A stretch of DNA of 64,000 nt from Zingiber officinale (Eukaryota; Streptophyta; Magnoliopsida; Zingiberales; Zingiberaceae): contig NC_056000.1 in NCBI RefSeq assembly GCF_018446385.1, positions 37,051,511 through 37,115,510 of the forward strand. The letters are read 5' to 3'. A model generated the notes under the pieces. The model did no database searches. It worked only from the letters and a program-made list of their open reading frames with translations, and was not told the DNA's origin. A program made the position numbers and the translations under genes. Of this stretch, positions 22,091-33,420 are shown piece by piece (positions within the stretch are counted from its first letter, which is position 1; each line of letters starts with the position of its first letter).

Positions 22091-23264
22091 CCAAATGAGT
22101 TAAAAAAAATTAATTATTTCATAAATTATAAAAAATATAATAAAAAAATATAATGAGTTAACTAATAAGTTTGTTTTCGGTCCAAACCAAATTTAACAGG
22201 TTTCTTTCACTCTCAGTTAGTCTCACCACCGTGCTCAAAAACTTTTGATTCATTACCCTTATCTTATATGCAAGTATGAGGTAGATAGATATAAGGGAAT
22301 CTCATGGTCATGGAGTTGCAAATCAAGATTCCTCCTATACTAATTTTTATTTATTTATTTATTTTTGACTAAATCAAATTGAAATTTTAATTAAAAATTA
22401 AACAATCATTTTGAAAGATACAATTTTACCCTATACTTGTTCGGTCAAATAACCCCACAAGTTCTATTAAGATAAGAAGTGGTTGCCCTCACAGTTCGAG
22501 TGTCCTGCAATGATAAAGTACTTAGAGAAATAAAAGAATTAGAATTTGAATTTTAAATGGAATAAATTTTAGAGAAATAGATTTCTAAATGTACATAAGA
22601 TGTGTTTCGAATTTATCTAATAGACGAATTAAAGGGGAAGGGCATCTACAATAGGGACCAAGATTAATCAGGTAAAATATGAACACTTGAATTATTAAAA
22701 AAAAACTTAATGAAATGATTTTGTGATAATTATTAATTAATAAAGAGGAGAAGCTAAATATCTTAATTGGATAAAATAAATCATAAAAATGCTAAAAAGT
22801 GACACTACTATGATTTTTACCCATAAATTAAATAAACTAAGTTATTTGAAGGGGTTCAAATAAATTGTGTGCCCACGGCAGTTAGTTTGATTTTGTCAAT
22901 AGTATCAAAATCCCTAGGGTATTTTAATAATTATCTAAACTTTGGGTTGTATTTTGAAATTTTCTCCGCCCAAATTATTTCATTCGTATTCGATTAATGG
23001 AAAAATACAGCGAGCTCAGCCGCGGCATCGTCGTCTTCCTCCTGTTCGCAAGCAAACAACTCGTTGCTCTTCCCTCTTACAGCCCTACTCTCCTCCCTCC
23101 ACTGCTTGGCTTCCATATCAACAATTTCCGAACCCCTCGGCCGCCGTCCTCCACACCTCTCTTCTCGGAACAGAAAATCGAGTGGGATGCGGCACCCGCA
23201 TCCCTTTCTACCTTCCGGGCAAACTTGCAAATAAAAAAAAAAGAACATCCATATGAAACTTGAT
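22091..23264. other. Intergenic, one small GC-richer patch of unknown nature
   Basis: Mostly AT-rich sequence with no domain I recognise. At 22985-23255 the composition rises and short frames open in several phases on both strands, including an 88-codon plus-strand frame starting MEKYSELSRGIVVFLL. Overlap in several frames suggests composition, not selection; an exon fragment of an unknown gene cannot be ruled out. Confidence 0.4.
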
Positions 23265-23717
23265 CAAAAAACAAGCCCAAAGTGGAACAAACAAGGAGAA
23301 ATATCTTGCAACCATTGATACATGAAGCTTGAAGCACAAAATGGAAGGAACAAGAGAAATATATTACAATCATTTCTGAATTATTCATAAAATAAAATGT
23401 CTTCAAGATCACACCCACCCGTTGTAAAAACACAAATCTAGAGATATAAATGGCTGCTGAATCTTGTAAGACCGCAGGCAGAATCTTCACACCTCAAAAA
23501 AGAATCCATCCTTCAAAGTTGGAGCCTACTCGACTTCATCGATGGATTGACTGCATCAAGTCATAGACAACATTAGTTTGATGGAACAATAATCTAAAGT
23601 TCATTAAGGGTCCAAATTAGATCTTTATACTAAATACTTTTTTTTCCCAGCTTCTATCGTATATATTGAAACAGCAAAAATGATTAGTAGAATGTTTTAA
23701 GTAAATTAAACAATGTC
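23265..23717. repeat. Downstream flank of NLR2, duplicated from 2215-2654
   Basis: Similar to the sequence after the NLR1 stop codon, in the same order and spacing with small insertions and deletions. It marks one edge of the tandem duplication. Confidence 0.7.
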
Positions 23718-26700
23718 TTACATGATGTCAAAGCGTGACTTGATCGTATCGTCTTCCCATTTCAATGTTGTGAACCAGTCGACATCGTCGGGCCTTACAA
23801 CATGTACCTTCTTCAGCTTCTGTGCGCTCTCACGTCCAATGGGCAGTCCTGCTAGCTTCGAACAGTCACCAAGGTGGATGTACTCCAGTGATGGCCAATC
23901 CAAAGTTTTTGCTGGTTCTCCTTTGAAGAAACAACATAGCACAGGCAATTTGATGAATAGCAGTCGGTTGAGCATGGGGAAAGCCCCCTTCTCCAAATCA
24001 CAGCCTTCTTCTTCAGCAATGATTGTCTCCATGGAGTCGTTATTTTTTATCTCCAATCTTTCGAGGCTTTGAAGCTCATTCGCAGTGCTTGGTAAAAAAA
24101 CATGTTTAAGGCATGGGCATCCCATTATCTTTAGATGCTTTAGTTTCTTAAAAGTGTCAGATGGTAGTAATCGTGAATGAGTTGCATCCAATGTCGGCGA
24201 GAACAGATACGATAACTTTTCACAATTAACAACTTCAAAAGTAGTGAGGTTATGCAAGCTTCCAGGAGGAACAACTCCAGTGCAGAAGCTTATTACATCT
24301 GATATCTGAGATAGTCGAATTGTTTGCAGTTTCGGAAAGAAAACAGAATCATGTCCAAGCCCTTCGAAATTTAGCAGTATACCTGACCCGGGACATCCTT
24401 CAAGAAGAAGCTCTACTAGACTTGAATGCACTCTCTGAAGCAAGTCTCGTGGAAAAATGTCAACTAAGTTTCTGCACCTTTTTAATACCAGTGTTCTTAG
24501 TTTTCTAAGTGAAAGATCAGGAAGATGGCCATGGCAAATCTGGTCCAGCTTCTCCATGTTCAAAATGTTTACCTTCACGAGCTCGCCAAATGCATTTGAT
24601 GGAGTGCCATTTGTTGACCGAAGAAGACATTGGATTTGATGATTGTTCGTAAGGGTCAAAGACTTCAGATTGGCAAAGCAAGACATGTTCTCTAAGGGAG
24701 TCAGATCTGTTAAATTACATTGGCAACTATCGAGCATTAAATCTTCAGTTCCCCTTAGAAAAGGCATGCCCCAAATGATCACCGACTGACTCGCTTGCTT
24801 TATAAATAGCTTTCTCTGGTATGCAGAAGCCATTGTAAACCAATCTAACTCATTGTAAATAATGAAGTGGCATAAGTTTTTGAAAGCATTGCTAGGAATA
24901 ACTTTTAGAGAAAAATCTTGAGCATCCTTGACATACAACTCAACTCTAACCAAGCGTTTCAAAGATGCAATTTCAACGAAAAGTGCTTCAGTCACATTGT
25001 AGCCTCTCAAGTAAAGTTCTTCGAGTTGAGTTAACTTTGGTATCAAATTTCTGGGTATCTGCAGCAATGTGCAATTCGACAAGTCCAAAAGTTTTAGCTT
25101 AACCAAACCATCTACGGTTTCCGGTAATGCACTAATACCTTTGCATTGCTGCAAGGAAAGTATTATGAGCGTCTTTAGTTCCCCCACAACATTTATATCA
25201 TTCAGCCGTTTACATCTGTCTAAACGGAGAGTCCCTAGACGTTTTAAGCATGTCAATGAGGAAGGTAAAGAAGTAATCTCCGTACTACTAAAATCGAGAA
25301 CATTTAGTGTGACCATGTTTTCAAAGAAATTGATTGGCACACTAGTAATTGGGTTCATATTCAGCAACAACAGAACTAATTTGGAGCAATTTGGTTTTTC
25401 GGGAATTTCTTGCAAGAAATTATTCGAGAGTGAAATTCTCTTGCAATCTGCTAAGTTCTCGTACTTCGGCCAATCTATAAGGCCAAGTCCAGCTTTAACA
25501 AGAAAATGGTTGTTGTCCTTGAAGCCAATATATACAGCTACATCTCGCACCACATCATGAAGCTTCACACACCCGGCTTTCTTACTATCAAGCACTAAAC
25601 ATGAAAGTTTCAGTTTCTGGAGCAAAAAATGCACTCTGCCACGAACATCCTCTAAAGTGGAGAGATTACTCAATAAATTCTCTCCCACTGCATATCGAGT
25701 TACTTCATCCTCACTGATGTTATAGTCCTCACGGAATAAACAACAGTAGAGAAACAACTGTTTTAGTTCGGCAGTCTTCAGGTTTTGATAACTGAGTTCT
25801 AGTGGTTTGAACAATTTTTCCTCGACCTCTTCCATGTTTAAAGGAACAGATTGCTTGAGTTGGGACAAGGCATCTTCCCAAGCACTTGCATCCTCGTACG
25901 ATCTTAATGCCCTTCCCACTACAACAATTGCCAGTGGCAAACCACAACATTCTTGTGCTACCTTTCTTGCAATCGGTTCTATGCCATCAGACTCAGCAAC
26001 TTGTCCTGCCCTCATTCAGAAAAGTTGCCATGAATCTTCTTTAGACAAGGTGGCAACTTCAACTGAGACATCAGCTTCCATTACATTGCATGTTTCAGCT
26101 TTGCGAGAGGTAAGTATCACTTTACAACCCTTGTGTTCTTGGTATGGAATCCCGACTTCCTTAACTAGCTCCAGCCGTGCCCAAACATCATCCAACATTA
26201 TCAAAACTTTCTTCACCTGCTTCAACCTAGTGGCCAACATCTTATTTGAGGATTCACGCATGCCCAATACATCAGCAATGTCGCGTTGGATCTGAGCTAT
26301 GTTTGGATTCTGTGACACAACCACATCTATTACCATATCAAATGTTTCTGTTTCCTTCATCTTTCTGCTTATTTCTTCCATCAATGTAGTCTTGCCTACA
26401 CCACCCATGCCATATATTCCAATCAGATTCACTTTATCATCATTCAGGGCATCGATAACCTTTTGCATTGCCTCTTTGGTCGCACCAAAGCTCACAAAGT
26501 CTATGTTTGATGGGTGATTAACAGCTGATGGATCAAGAGTATGAGAAAAAGATTGGAATTTGCTTTGATCCAGTAGTTTCAATGTTTTATCCTTTTTCCT
26601 AGTAGCTTCCCTTCCAACCTTATAACGAAATATTAAACTAGGGATGCAGTATTTCTCATTCTCTACTATCCTGTCGAAGTTGTTCTTGATATTATTAAAC

Positions 26701-26972
26701 TTCTCCTCCAGTTCAATCACCTTCTTTAGCCATAAGTTGACTTCATCACTGATAATTTCATTGTTCCTTTTAGATATCTCCACTTTTTGTTGTGTGTCAT
26801 CCGTGATGGCCTTTAAAAGATCAAACTGTTCTTTGAGTTTCTCAAATTTCTTTTTGTAATATATAAAATAACATGCATGTTTCTTTAATTTTTTCCATGA
26901 GTACTTCACAATTGCATTCCCAGTTCCTGATCCCATTCCTCCACAAAAGGTATTGAGGCAAGGAGAAACCAT
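23718..26972 (-). pseudogene. NLR2: CC-NB-ARC-LRR paralogue with one in-frame stop
   Basis: A full-length paralogue of NLR1, open from an ATG at 26972 to the same C-terminal RFDIM except for one TGA at 26016-26018 (codon 319). NLR1 has AGA (Arg) there, inside RNBS-C: WQLF-stop-MRAG. Upstream are intact CC, P-loop GMGGVGKTT (188-196), kinase-2 LIMLDDVW and RNBS-B. Downstream are intact GLPLAIVVVG, RNBS-D, LHDVVRD and the whole LRR region (765 codons). No other stop or frameshift separates it from a 1084-residue protein. As it stands it would give a 318-aa CC-NB product, or nothing if the mRNA is degraded. The frame is open 17 codons further upstream, but those lie in the leader intron. A recent pseudogene, a functional truncated NLR, or a base-calling error are all possible. 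Confidence 0.9.
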
Positions 26973-26975
26973 GAT

Positions 26976-27381
26976 CTGCGCAGGAAGTAATTTACAGGGT
27001 CTATTTGCTAGTTCAGAAATCAAATAAAAAGAAGAAGCACTTGCTGAGAAAAACCAAATCGATCATCAAACTAAGCAAAATTAAAAACCGAAACTGCTTT
27101 CACAAAAGAATCCTTTAGGTTTCATTCTGTTCTTGATGGTTCCAAATGTGAAATTTCTATCCTGGCTATGAGAAAACGAAGCAAACACGTGAAGAAAAGC
27201 CGCTCTCGGGTTCTGATTGTACCAGTTAACAAAGATCAAGTTTCATGCATGTAGTATAAAAATTTCCCAATCATGACGCAAGAGAAGAAGATATATATAC
27301 ATCATAGTTTCATGTTATCCGATCGCAGATAGATCACTTGAGAAAGCAACAAACATCAAAAGAGAAGTCGAAGAGCGATAC
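26976..27381 (-). other. 5'-UTR intron of NLR2 (predicted)
   Basis: Donor GCCGAG|GTATCG at 27382/27381 and acceptor TGCGCAG|ATCATGG ending at 26976 match the NLR1 leader intron in position and phase relative to the ATG. The first exon equivalent lies at 27382 to about 27490. The NLR1 upstream ATG is not conserved here, and the sequence homologous to the NLR1 TATA is missing or diverged. Confidence 0.65.
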
Positions 27382-27489
27382 CTCGGCAATGTCAACGATG
27401 ACGAGCAAAATGAAACCAGAAGAAGAAAAAAAAATTGTAAATGAACAAAAGTGATGAGACGAAAGGACCGATACAAAGCTGTATGATAC

Positions 27490-28479
27490 TAGCCGGCCAC
27501 TTTCATTAATTATTTTTTATTACTATTAAAATAACACCTTATTATATTTGTCTTTCTGAAAATATTTTTATCACGGTATATTACAACAATAATAAGAACC
27601 ATCATCAAAATTACTCTAATATTGTCCCTGAGGCTATGGTAAACAGCAGAAATATATACCCATATAACGAGCATTTGCTTCTCGCATATCAAATACCGAT
27701 GGTGCTCAAATTACTCGTGATGTTGGGTTATATGTCAGTAGGGACTGAGTTAAGAATTTTATATTGAGGGAGTGAAATATATGTATTTACGTGGAGAGGA
27801 GGTGATCATATCATTATTTCTCATTCGCCTCTCTTTCAATCCTCTATTTCTATACCTCATATATTTCTTAGACTTTGAGGGTCCCCCCTTGGCTTCGTCC
27901 CTACTTGTCTGGACCATTTGTACTTTCCAAATTTATCGAATGATCGATCAGAGAAGCCATGTCGTCCACTTTCAAGATTAATCGGATTGCAAAAATCGAA
28001 TACATGAATTAATAAAAAAATAATACTCTAATATTTAAAACAATTACTATATATTAAATCAAAACTACCTTAATTATTGATTGAATTAGTTTTAGAGCCG
28101 GAAGGTCGCTTGGCTAAGATTGAATAAATCTTTATAATTTATCCCCTTTCAGAATATGTGGGATTGTCTTGGAGGAGCCGCTAAGATGACTTTTTGCCAC
28201 CATCAAAATAATTTTAGAGCCACTAAGAATCATCATACTTCTTGTATTTTCTTAATGGGGGTAGACCATCTAATGGGTGTAACCATCCATTTAGCTCGCA
28301 AGAACCAAATACTCATTAAAAAATAGTTTAATTTTTATCCAACTTATTTAATATAAGTTAATATTATTTCAATATTGATCAAATTATTCTAACTTAATTA
28401 ATATTATCTTATATTATAACAATTTTAATTAAATTAGAGTAATTTTAGGACGTTCGAGTATAGAAAAAAAAATTAGGAT
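27490..28479. other. AT-rich intergenic sequence
   Basis: I see no gene, terminal repeat or conserved domain. Short frames are products of AT-rich composition. Confidence 0.5.
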
Positions 28480-29215
28480 GAGATAATTTTAAATATTTTT
28501 TAAGTACACTTTTAATAATAACAACAACCACATCTGATCTAAATAAGCTGTATAAATTTTTCTATACCATTAGGTTATATCCACTATAATATCATCATTT
28601 ATATTTAAATAATTTTTATCTTATGTTATTATTGTTGCCTAAGTTTTTTTTTTTCCTAATTTGATATACACATTTATCATAGTTTCATATCCCATAATTG
28701 GAGCATTTATTTAAACGTGTCTTCTAGAGTTTTTCCCCAATAAATGTAATATTAGCTTTCACTTTAATATTTTCATTTCTCATCTTATCCATCTTTGTAG
28801 GTATGCACATCCACCTTAATATTATCATCTTTGCAACTCTCATCTTCTGCTTATGTGCTTAAGTTATAGTCCAACATTAGTTTCATATAATATAATAGGT
28901 CTAACTGTCGTTTTGTAAAACTTTCACTTAATTCTTAAAGATATTTTACGATCACAAAAAACATTTAATACTCTCTTCCATTTGGACTACTCTACTTGTA
29001 TTCTATGTAAGTCTTTTCTCTCAATTCGTTCATCTTTTTATAAAAATATTTCTAAATACTTAAAATTCTCAATTATAAATAATTCATTATCTCCTATCTT
29101 AATAATTAATTCATTACATTCAATATTACTAAATTTATTTTTATATATTTTTTCTTTACTTACTGAATCTAAAACTAAAACTTTCAATTCTAATTTTAAG
29201 TCAGTTTAGTATTTC
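28480..29215 (-). pseudogene. RTE-type LINE remnant (C-terminal reverse transcriptase part and 3' end)
   Basis: Minus-strand translation gives, with stops, the characteristic end of plant RTE-clade LINE ORFs: HRIQVE-SKWKRVLNVFCDR, then KFYKTTVRPIILYETN, then QKMRVAKMIILRWMC followed by KMDKMRNENIKVKANI. Downstream on the same strand, at about 28515-28530, lies a GTTGTTGTTATTATTA tail, as expected for RTE elements. Only the last part of the element is present, 5'-truncated as is usual for LINEs, and it is heavily decayed. Confidence 0.75.
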
Positions 29216-29263
29216 TAGCTTTGCTAACCTTCCACATACATTTTTAGCTATAATTAAAAAAAT

Positions 29264-29627
29264 GTCTTTTTATTTTTTTCCATAACTATTTTTTATGAAA
29301 AACACAAATTTCTAAACTATTCTAACATTTAAATTTATTAAAAAAATTAAGTAACAAGTCAAATTATTATTGCCATCTCACATTCGTTGAAATTTAATAT
29401 GAACAGAGTGATTTTAGATTAGAGTAGATACTTTTTAAAATATTTTTTCAGATTCACTTTTAACAATAATAAAAATAAAAGTTGTCCTTTTAATTTTTTC
29501 CATAACTATTTTTATAAAAAAAAAACAAATTTCTACACTATTCGAACATATAATTCATTAACATTTGTAAGTAGCGAGTCAAATTATTGTTGCCATCTCA
29601 CTTTCATTGAAATTTAATATGAAAGTG
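29264..29627. repeat. Direct duplication of a 144-bp AT-rich block
   Basis: Two similar blocks, about 29264-29407 and 29484-29627, share CATAACTATTTTT, ACAAATTTCTA, AGTCAAATTATT, TTGCCATCTCAC and TGAAATTTAATATGAA in the same order. They are diverged, so the duplication is old. No coding potential. Confidence 0.7.
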
Positions 29628-30599
29628 ATTGATTCTGCAAGGACTTATATGCAAGTATGAGCTTTTCCCTTTACCTTTTTCCTTCGTATAATTGATTCTA
29701 TTAAGTAATATAAAAATTTATCTCCTCATATATGTGACAAAAGGTGAAATCGCTCGTCCCAGCGCCCCCGTCACACCCGACCCAAGATCATCATGAGGAA
29801 AGTAAATCATAGGATCCTGAGCGAGCATGTGACAGGTAAAATTATCTCCTCATATATATATATGATCATAGGATCGATTGTGTGGATTATTGAAATGACA
29901 TATTCTAGGCCACCTTTTACTATAATATTAAGCAATAAAAAGACTTGTTTACTATTGTTCTATGGTTTTTAGTCAAATGACCCGGTACAAATTGTACTAA
30001 ACATAAAGAAGTAATTATGTGATAAAAATGAGAAATTAAATATCTTAATTAGATAAAATAAATTCTAAAAAAGTGACACTATTATGATATTTTATCCATA
30101 AATTGAGTGAATTGAGTTATTTCTAATTGATTGGTTCAACAATAAATAGATTTCTTTTCTACGATTCACTTCGTTAATATGGACCTAATCTCACACTGTC
30201 ACACACTTGTTGAATTTGGGATGAGTAAACGGGCAAAAATGTGTTAATTTTAAGAGGATGGCGATGCCAAAAGAAGATAAAGTAGGGGTTATAGTAAAGA
30301 CATTAATGATGAAGATGATGGCGAATACAAGGATGTTAATACAACAACTACGACTATAGATAAGACGATCCATTGTTTACAATTCATCATGAAGAGGTAT
30401 ACTAGATGCAACTTTGATGGGCAACGAGGCCTTATACACTCAATGACCCAAATCGATTTGTTAACAAGCTTTTCACTAGTTCTTCAATATTTTTCTAATA
30501 ATATTAAAATCCGAAAGAAAATTTGAAAAAGTATAAAATTTTAATGCGAACTTGATCCAGCTAGGTTCCATGGAAAATCATTGATTATCTACAACAAAA
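29628..30599. other. Intergenic sequence without a recognised feature
   Basis: AT-rich with a patch at 29755-29845 of higher G+C. I see no ORF with recognisable content. The right part may be the far 3' end of the CACTA pseudogene beginning at 30600, but I cannot show it. Confidence 0.4.
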
Positions 30600-31770
30600 T
30601 AATAATTAGATTGAACATTAACCATACATGTGCCCCACAATTCCTTTAAATTCTTCACAAAGGGTTTCAAATATACATTTATATCATTTTATATATGGTT
30701 GCTTTGGGCCTGGAATCAATAATATCAACATAAGATTTTTTTTTTTTTCACCATGTATATCAATGAAGAAAGGTTGTAATTGACCAAACTAATCAGACAA
30801 CCACTATATCCGGAACTAAGGTCATCAAAAGGATTGACTCCATCTGTTGCAAGACCAAATCGAAAATTTTTAGAATATGATACAAAAGTTAACTACTTAT
30901 GATTTATTGTATCACAAGCTACTGAATCAACCAGATGACACACCAAATGATCTTGACATATGTGGTAAGAGTGTGCAATCAAGTCTTCCATCTTTTCTTT
31001 TAATTTAAACATCCTTTTCAATCATGCTATCATGGTAAAATACCGTGGTACCTTTTCAGAACTCCATTACAAACTTTGGTAGGGATTTTGCCCACCTTCC
31101 ATCTTAAGAAATCACACTTTGGACATGTGTCCAAATCTTTAAGTTCCTTTCTAAATAGACAACAATCGTTTGAGCAAGCAATTCTTCTCATATCCTAAAT
31201 CAAATAGTTTCGACAACTTTACATTGAGCAAACAATTTACGAAAGTGTTTTTTTTAGAAGCGTACAACCTAAGATCTTAATGAGCTCATTAAAACTATTG
31301 TTAGTATGGCCATTAGTAGATTTGTAATTGTATAATGTGATGACTGGGGACAATTTTGTATAAGTTGTACAACTAAGAAAGAGAGGAGTTTCTATATCTT
31401 CTAATAAATCATCAAAATCATAATTTCTTGCCTAAGATATAGTGTGTCCAACCTTTTCTTCTGGCACAAAGACATCCTTATATAAGTGATATGCTTCTCT
31501 ACTTTCATCCTTCTCGTCCTAAACTCCTCTTGAACTACCTTCACTTTAAAATTTTGAGGCACAACTTTCACCATGGAAGACACAAATAGTGTAAGAAGAA
31601 TCAATCCCCTTAATAATTAAGTGCTAGTACACTTGGTCAAATTTCATATATTTCTTATTTTTACAATGCTTGCAAGGACAAAAGATTACTTTACGTGTTT
31701 TAGCATAGTTTCTAGCTTGTACAAGAAATTTTTTCACCCCTTCTCCATACTCGAGTATAAACTTTGAAGG
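30600..31770 (-). pseudogene. CACTA (En/Spm) transposase remnant, TNP2 type
   Basis: On the minus strand the first part (31770 down to about 31630) reads EGVKKFLVQARNYAKTRKVI followed by FCPCKHCKN, the transposase-associated domain found at the start of TNP2 transposases. Further on come CPKCDFLRWKVGKIPTK and then FGLATDGVNPFDDLSSGYSG, a hallmark block of the TNP2 core, followed by LVNYNL and LIPGPKQP. Stops and shifts are present and the ends of a CACTA element were not found. It is an old, dead fragment of a cut-and-paste transposase gene. Confidence 0.78.
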
Positions 31771-31789
31771 AAAACACATATTGAAGGAT

Positions 31790-31839
31790 CGTTAAGGGCG
31801 AGGGCGAGGGCGAGAGGAGGGGGGGGGGGGGGGGGGGGG
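31790..31839. repeat. GGGCGA minisatellite and 21-bp G homopolymer
   Basis: Three AGGGCG units run into 21 consecutive G bases (31819-31839) followed by TGAAT. The context G-run then TGAAT resembles the LTR start of the gag-only element (59235-59245), so this may be the edge of a related LTR fragment. Homopolymer length is likely to be unreliable in an assembly. Confidence 0.7.
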
Positions 31840-31882
31840 TGAATCTTGTCCTTTTAAAACTATCTTTTTCTTTTGTTAATAC

Positions 31883-33420
31883 TGTTGGGATATGCCCGAT
31901 TAAGTGTGTGATAAAACATATTTCGTAAACATATACAACAAAAGTCTAATGTAAATAAATCTAATTTATTACAATACACATACCACAACATATAAGATAT
32001 AATCACACAGATAAGATCATAAAATAAAAATGAAAACGAATAACCATTATTTTAGGTATACCTTATGGATGACCTGTAACGAGAAGGGCATCAGTCGTAG
32101 CGACATTGTCAAACCTCGCCTCTATTCGTATCCACGCCGAGCTCCTCAAGATAACTCTATAAGTACAAGCCTCTTCTTCAGAAGTTATTATCCACGAGCG
32201 AAGAAGATGGATCAAGAGGAAGAAGAAGCAAATAAGGAAGAGCTCCTTCCTTGCTTGGTGGCTCACGACAACAAGGGGAAGGGTTTCCCTTGTTGGCGAT
32301 GGCAAAGAGAGAGGGGAGAGGAGAGAAGAGAGAAAAGTTGGGTTAACGTTTCCAAAACCCTATCAAGCCAACTAATGAATTCTCCTGTTAATTCTCTTTA
32401 AACCACATTAATATATAGCCCTCATTAATGAGTTGGATTAGAAAGTCCAAATCCAACATATTATCCTTTAACTAAAAATTAGGTTATTAATCCCTTGATT
32501 TGATTCACAACTAAACTAAGTTGGTTCATGACTTATGCAATTTAGTTCAACTCTCACATAAAATATATGGCCCATCCGCGCTTTCACTTTAACAAATATT
32601 TCCACAAACATTTATCTCTTGATTTAAGAATCCTATCTACAGTGAGTCGTACCGTTCCTTTCACTTGTCTTATACCCACTCGGTTCAGAACATGGTCTAT
32701 GTGTCAGTCCCCACTAGGTTGACTATGTCACACCTAGCCCAAGAAGGGATGCAAAATGAGCTGAGCCGAGCTCGAGCTTGGGTCAGCTCAAGCTCAAGCT
32801 CGAGAAAATTAAAGAGGCTTGGCTTGAGCTCGAGCGAGTTTCTGAATTTAATCTCGAGCTCGGCTCATCTATTTAATCATGGGCGAGCTTGGCTAAAAAA
32901 CAGTGAATTTAAATGTAAAAATAAGTGCACACAAGCTAGGATTCGAACCTTCAACCTCTAACAACATTATGAAACACTCTAGCCACAAACACCTCCTCAA
33001 CTTATTAATTAACTTTAAAGTAGTAATTATTTTAAATATTAAAATATTAAATTATCCGAGCTCGAACAGGCTTAACGAGCCATTGAGCCAGTATTAAATG
33101 GGCTCGAGATTGGCTTGAATATTAAACAAGCCTGCTCGAGCTCGAGTCGAGCTTTGACCGAGCCGCTCGTGGGCAGCATGACTCATTTACACCCCTAAGC
33201 CCAAATAATACTTCCTCATTCAACAGACTCAAATTACTCATACATGTGTCTAAGAGTCTCGTACTCTTAACATGTGATGCTTTAACTAAAGACTTTGAGT
33301 AATAATTCTAACGAGTGGTCATAGGGTATACATCTCCTCGCAATGAGCGGTGAATCCTCTGTGGGCTATCCAAACACCTTCGGGCACTTCAACTTATACC
33401 CAATCATCCCGGATCCATAC
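31883..33420 (-). mobile_element. Copia-type LTR fragment
   Basis: Begins TGTTGGGATATGCC, a typical copia LTR end, and continues as LTR-like sequence without coding content. It is split by the MITE at 32744-33197 and cut at 33420 by the start of copia A. I infer minus orientation from similarity of layout with copia A; no internal region or partner LTR is seen. Confidence 0.5.
32744..33197. mobile_element. hAT-like MITE rich in GAGCTCGAGC motifs
   Basis: The left end AAGGGATGCAAAATGAG pairs with the right end (complement TAGGGGTGTAAATGAGT). The flanks AGCCCAAG (32736-32743) and AGCCCAAA (33198-33205) agree in 7 of 8 bases, fitting an 8-bp hAT duplication. Both ends carry many AGCTCGAGC and CGAGCTCG palindromes around an AT-rich core. 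It is non-coding and inserted in the copia LTR fragment. Confidence 0.65.

Noticed and set aside
26973..27023. A 17-codon N-terminal extension of NLR2 starting at 27023
   Set aside because: It lies in the predicted leader intron, upstream of a conserved splice acceptor. NLR1 has no matching ATG and would need a GTG start.
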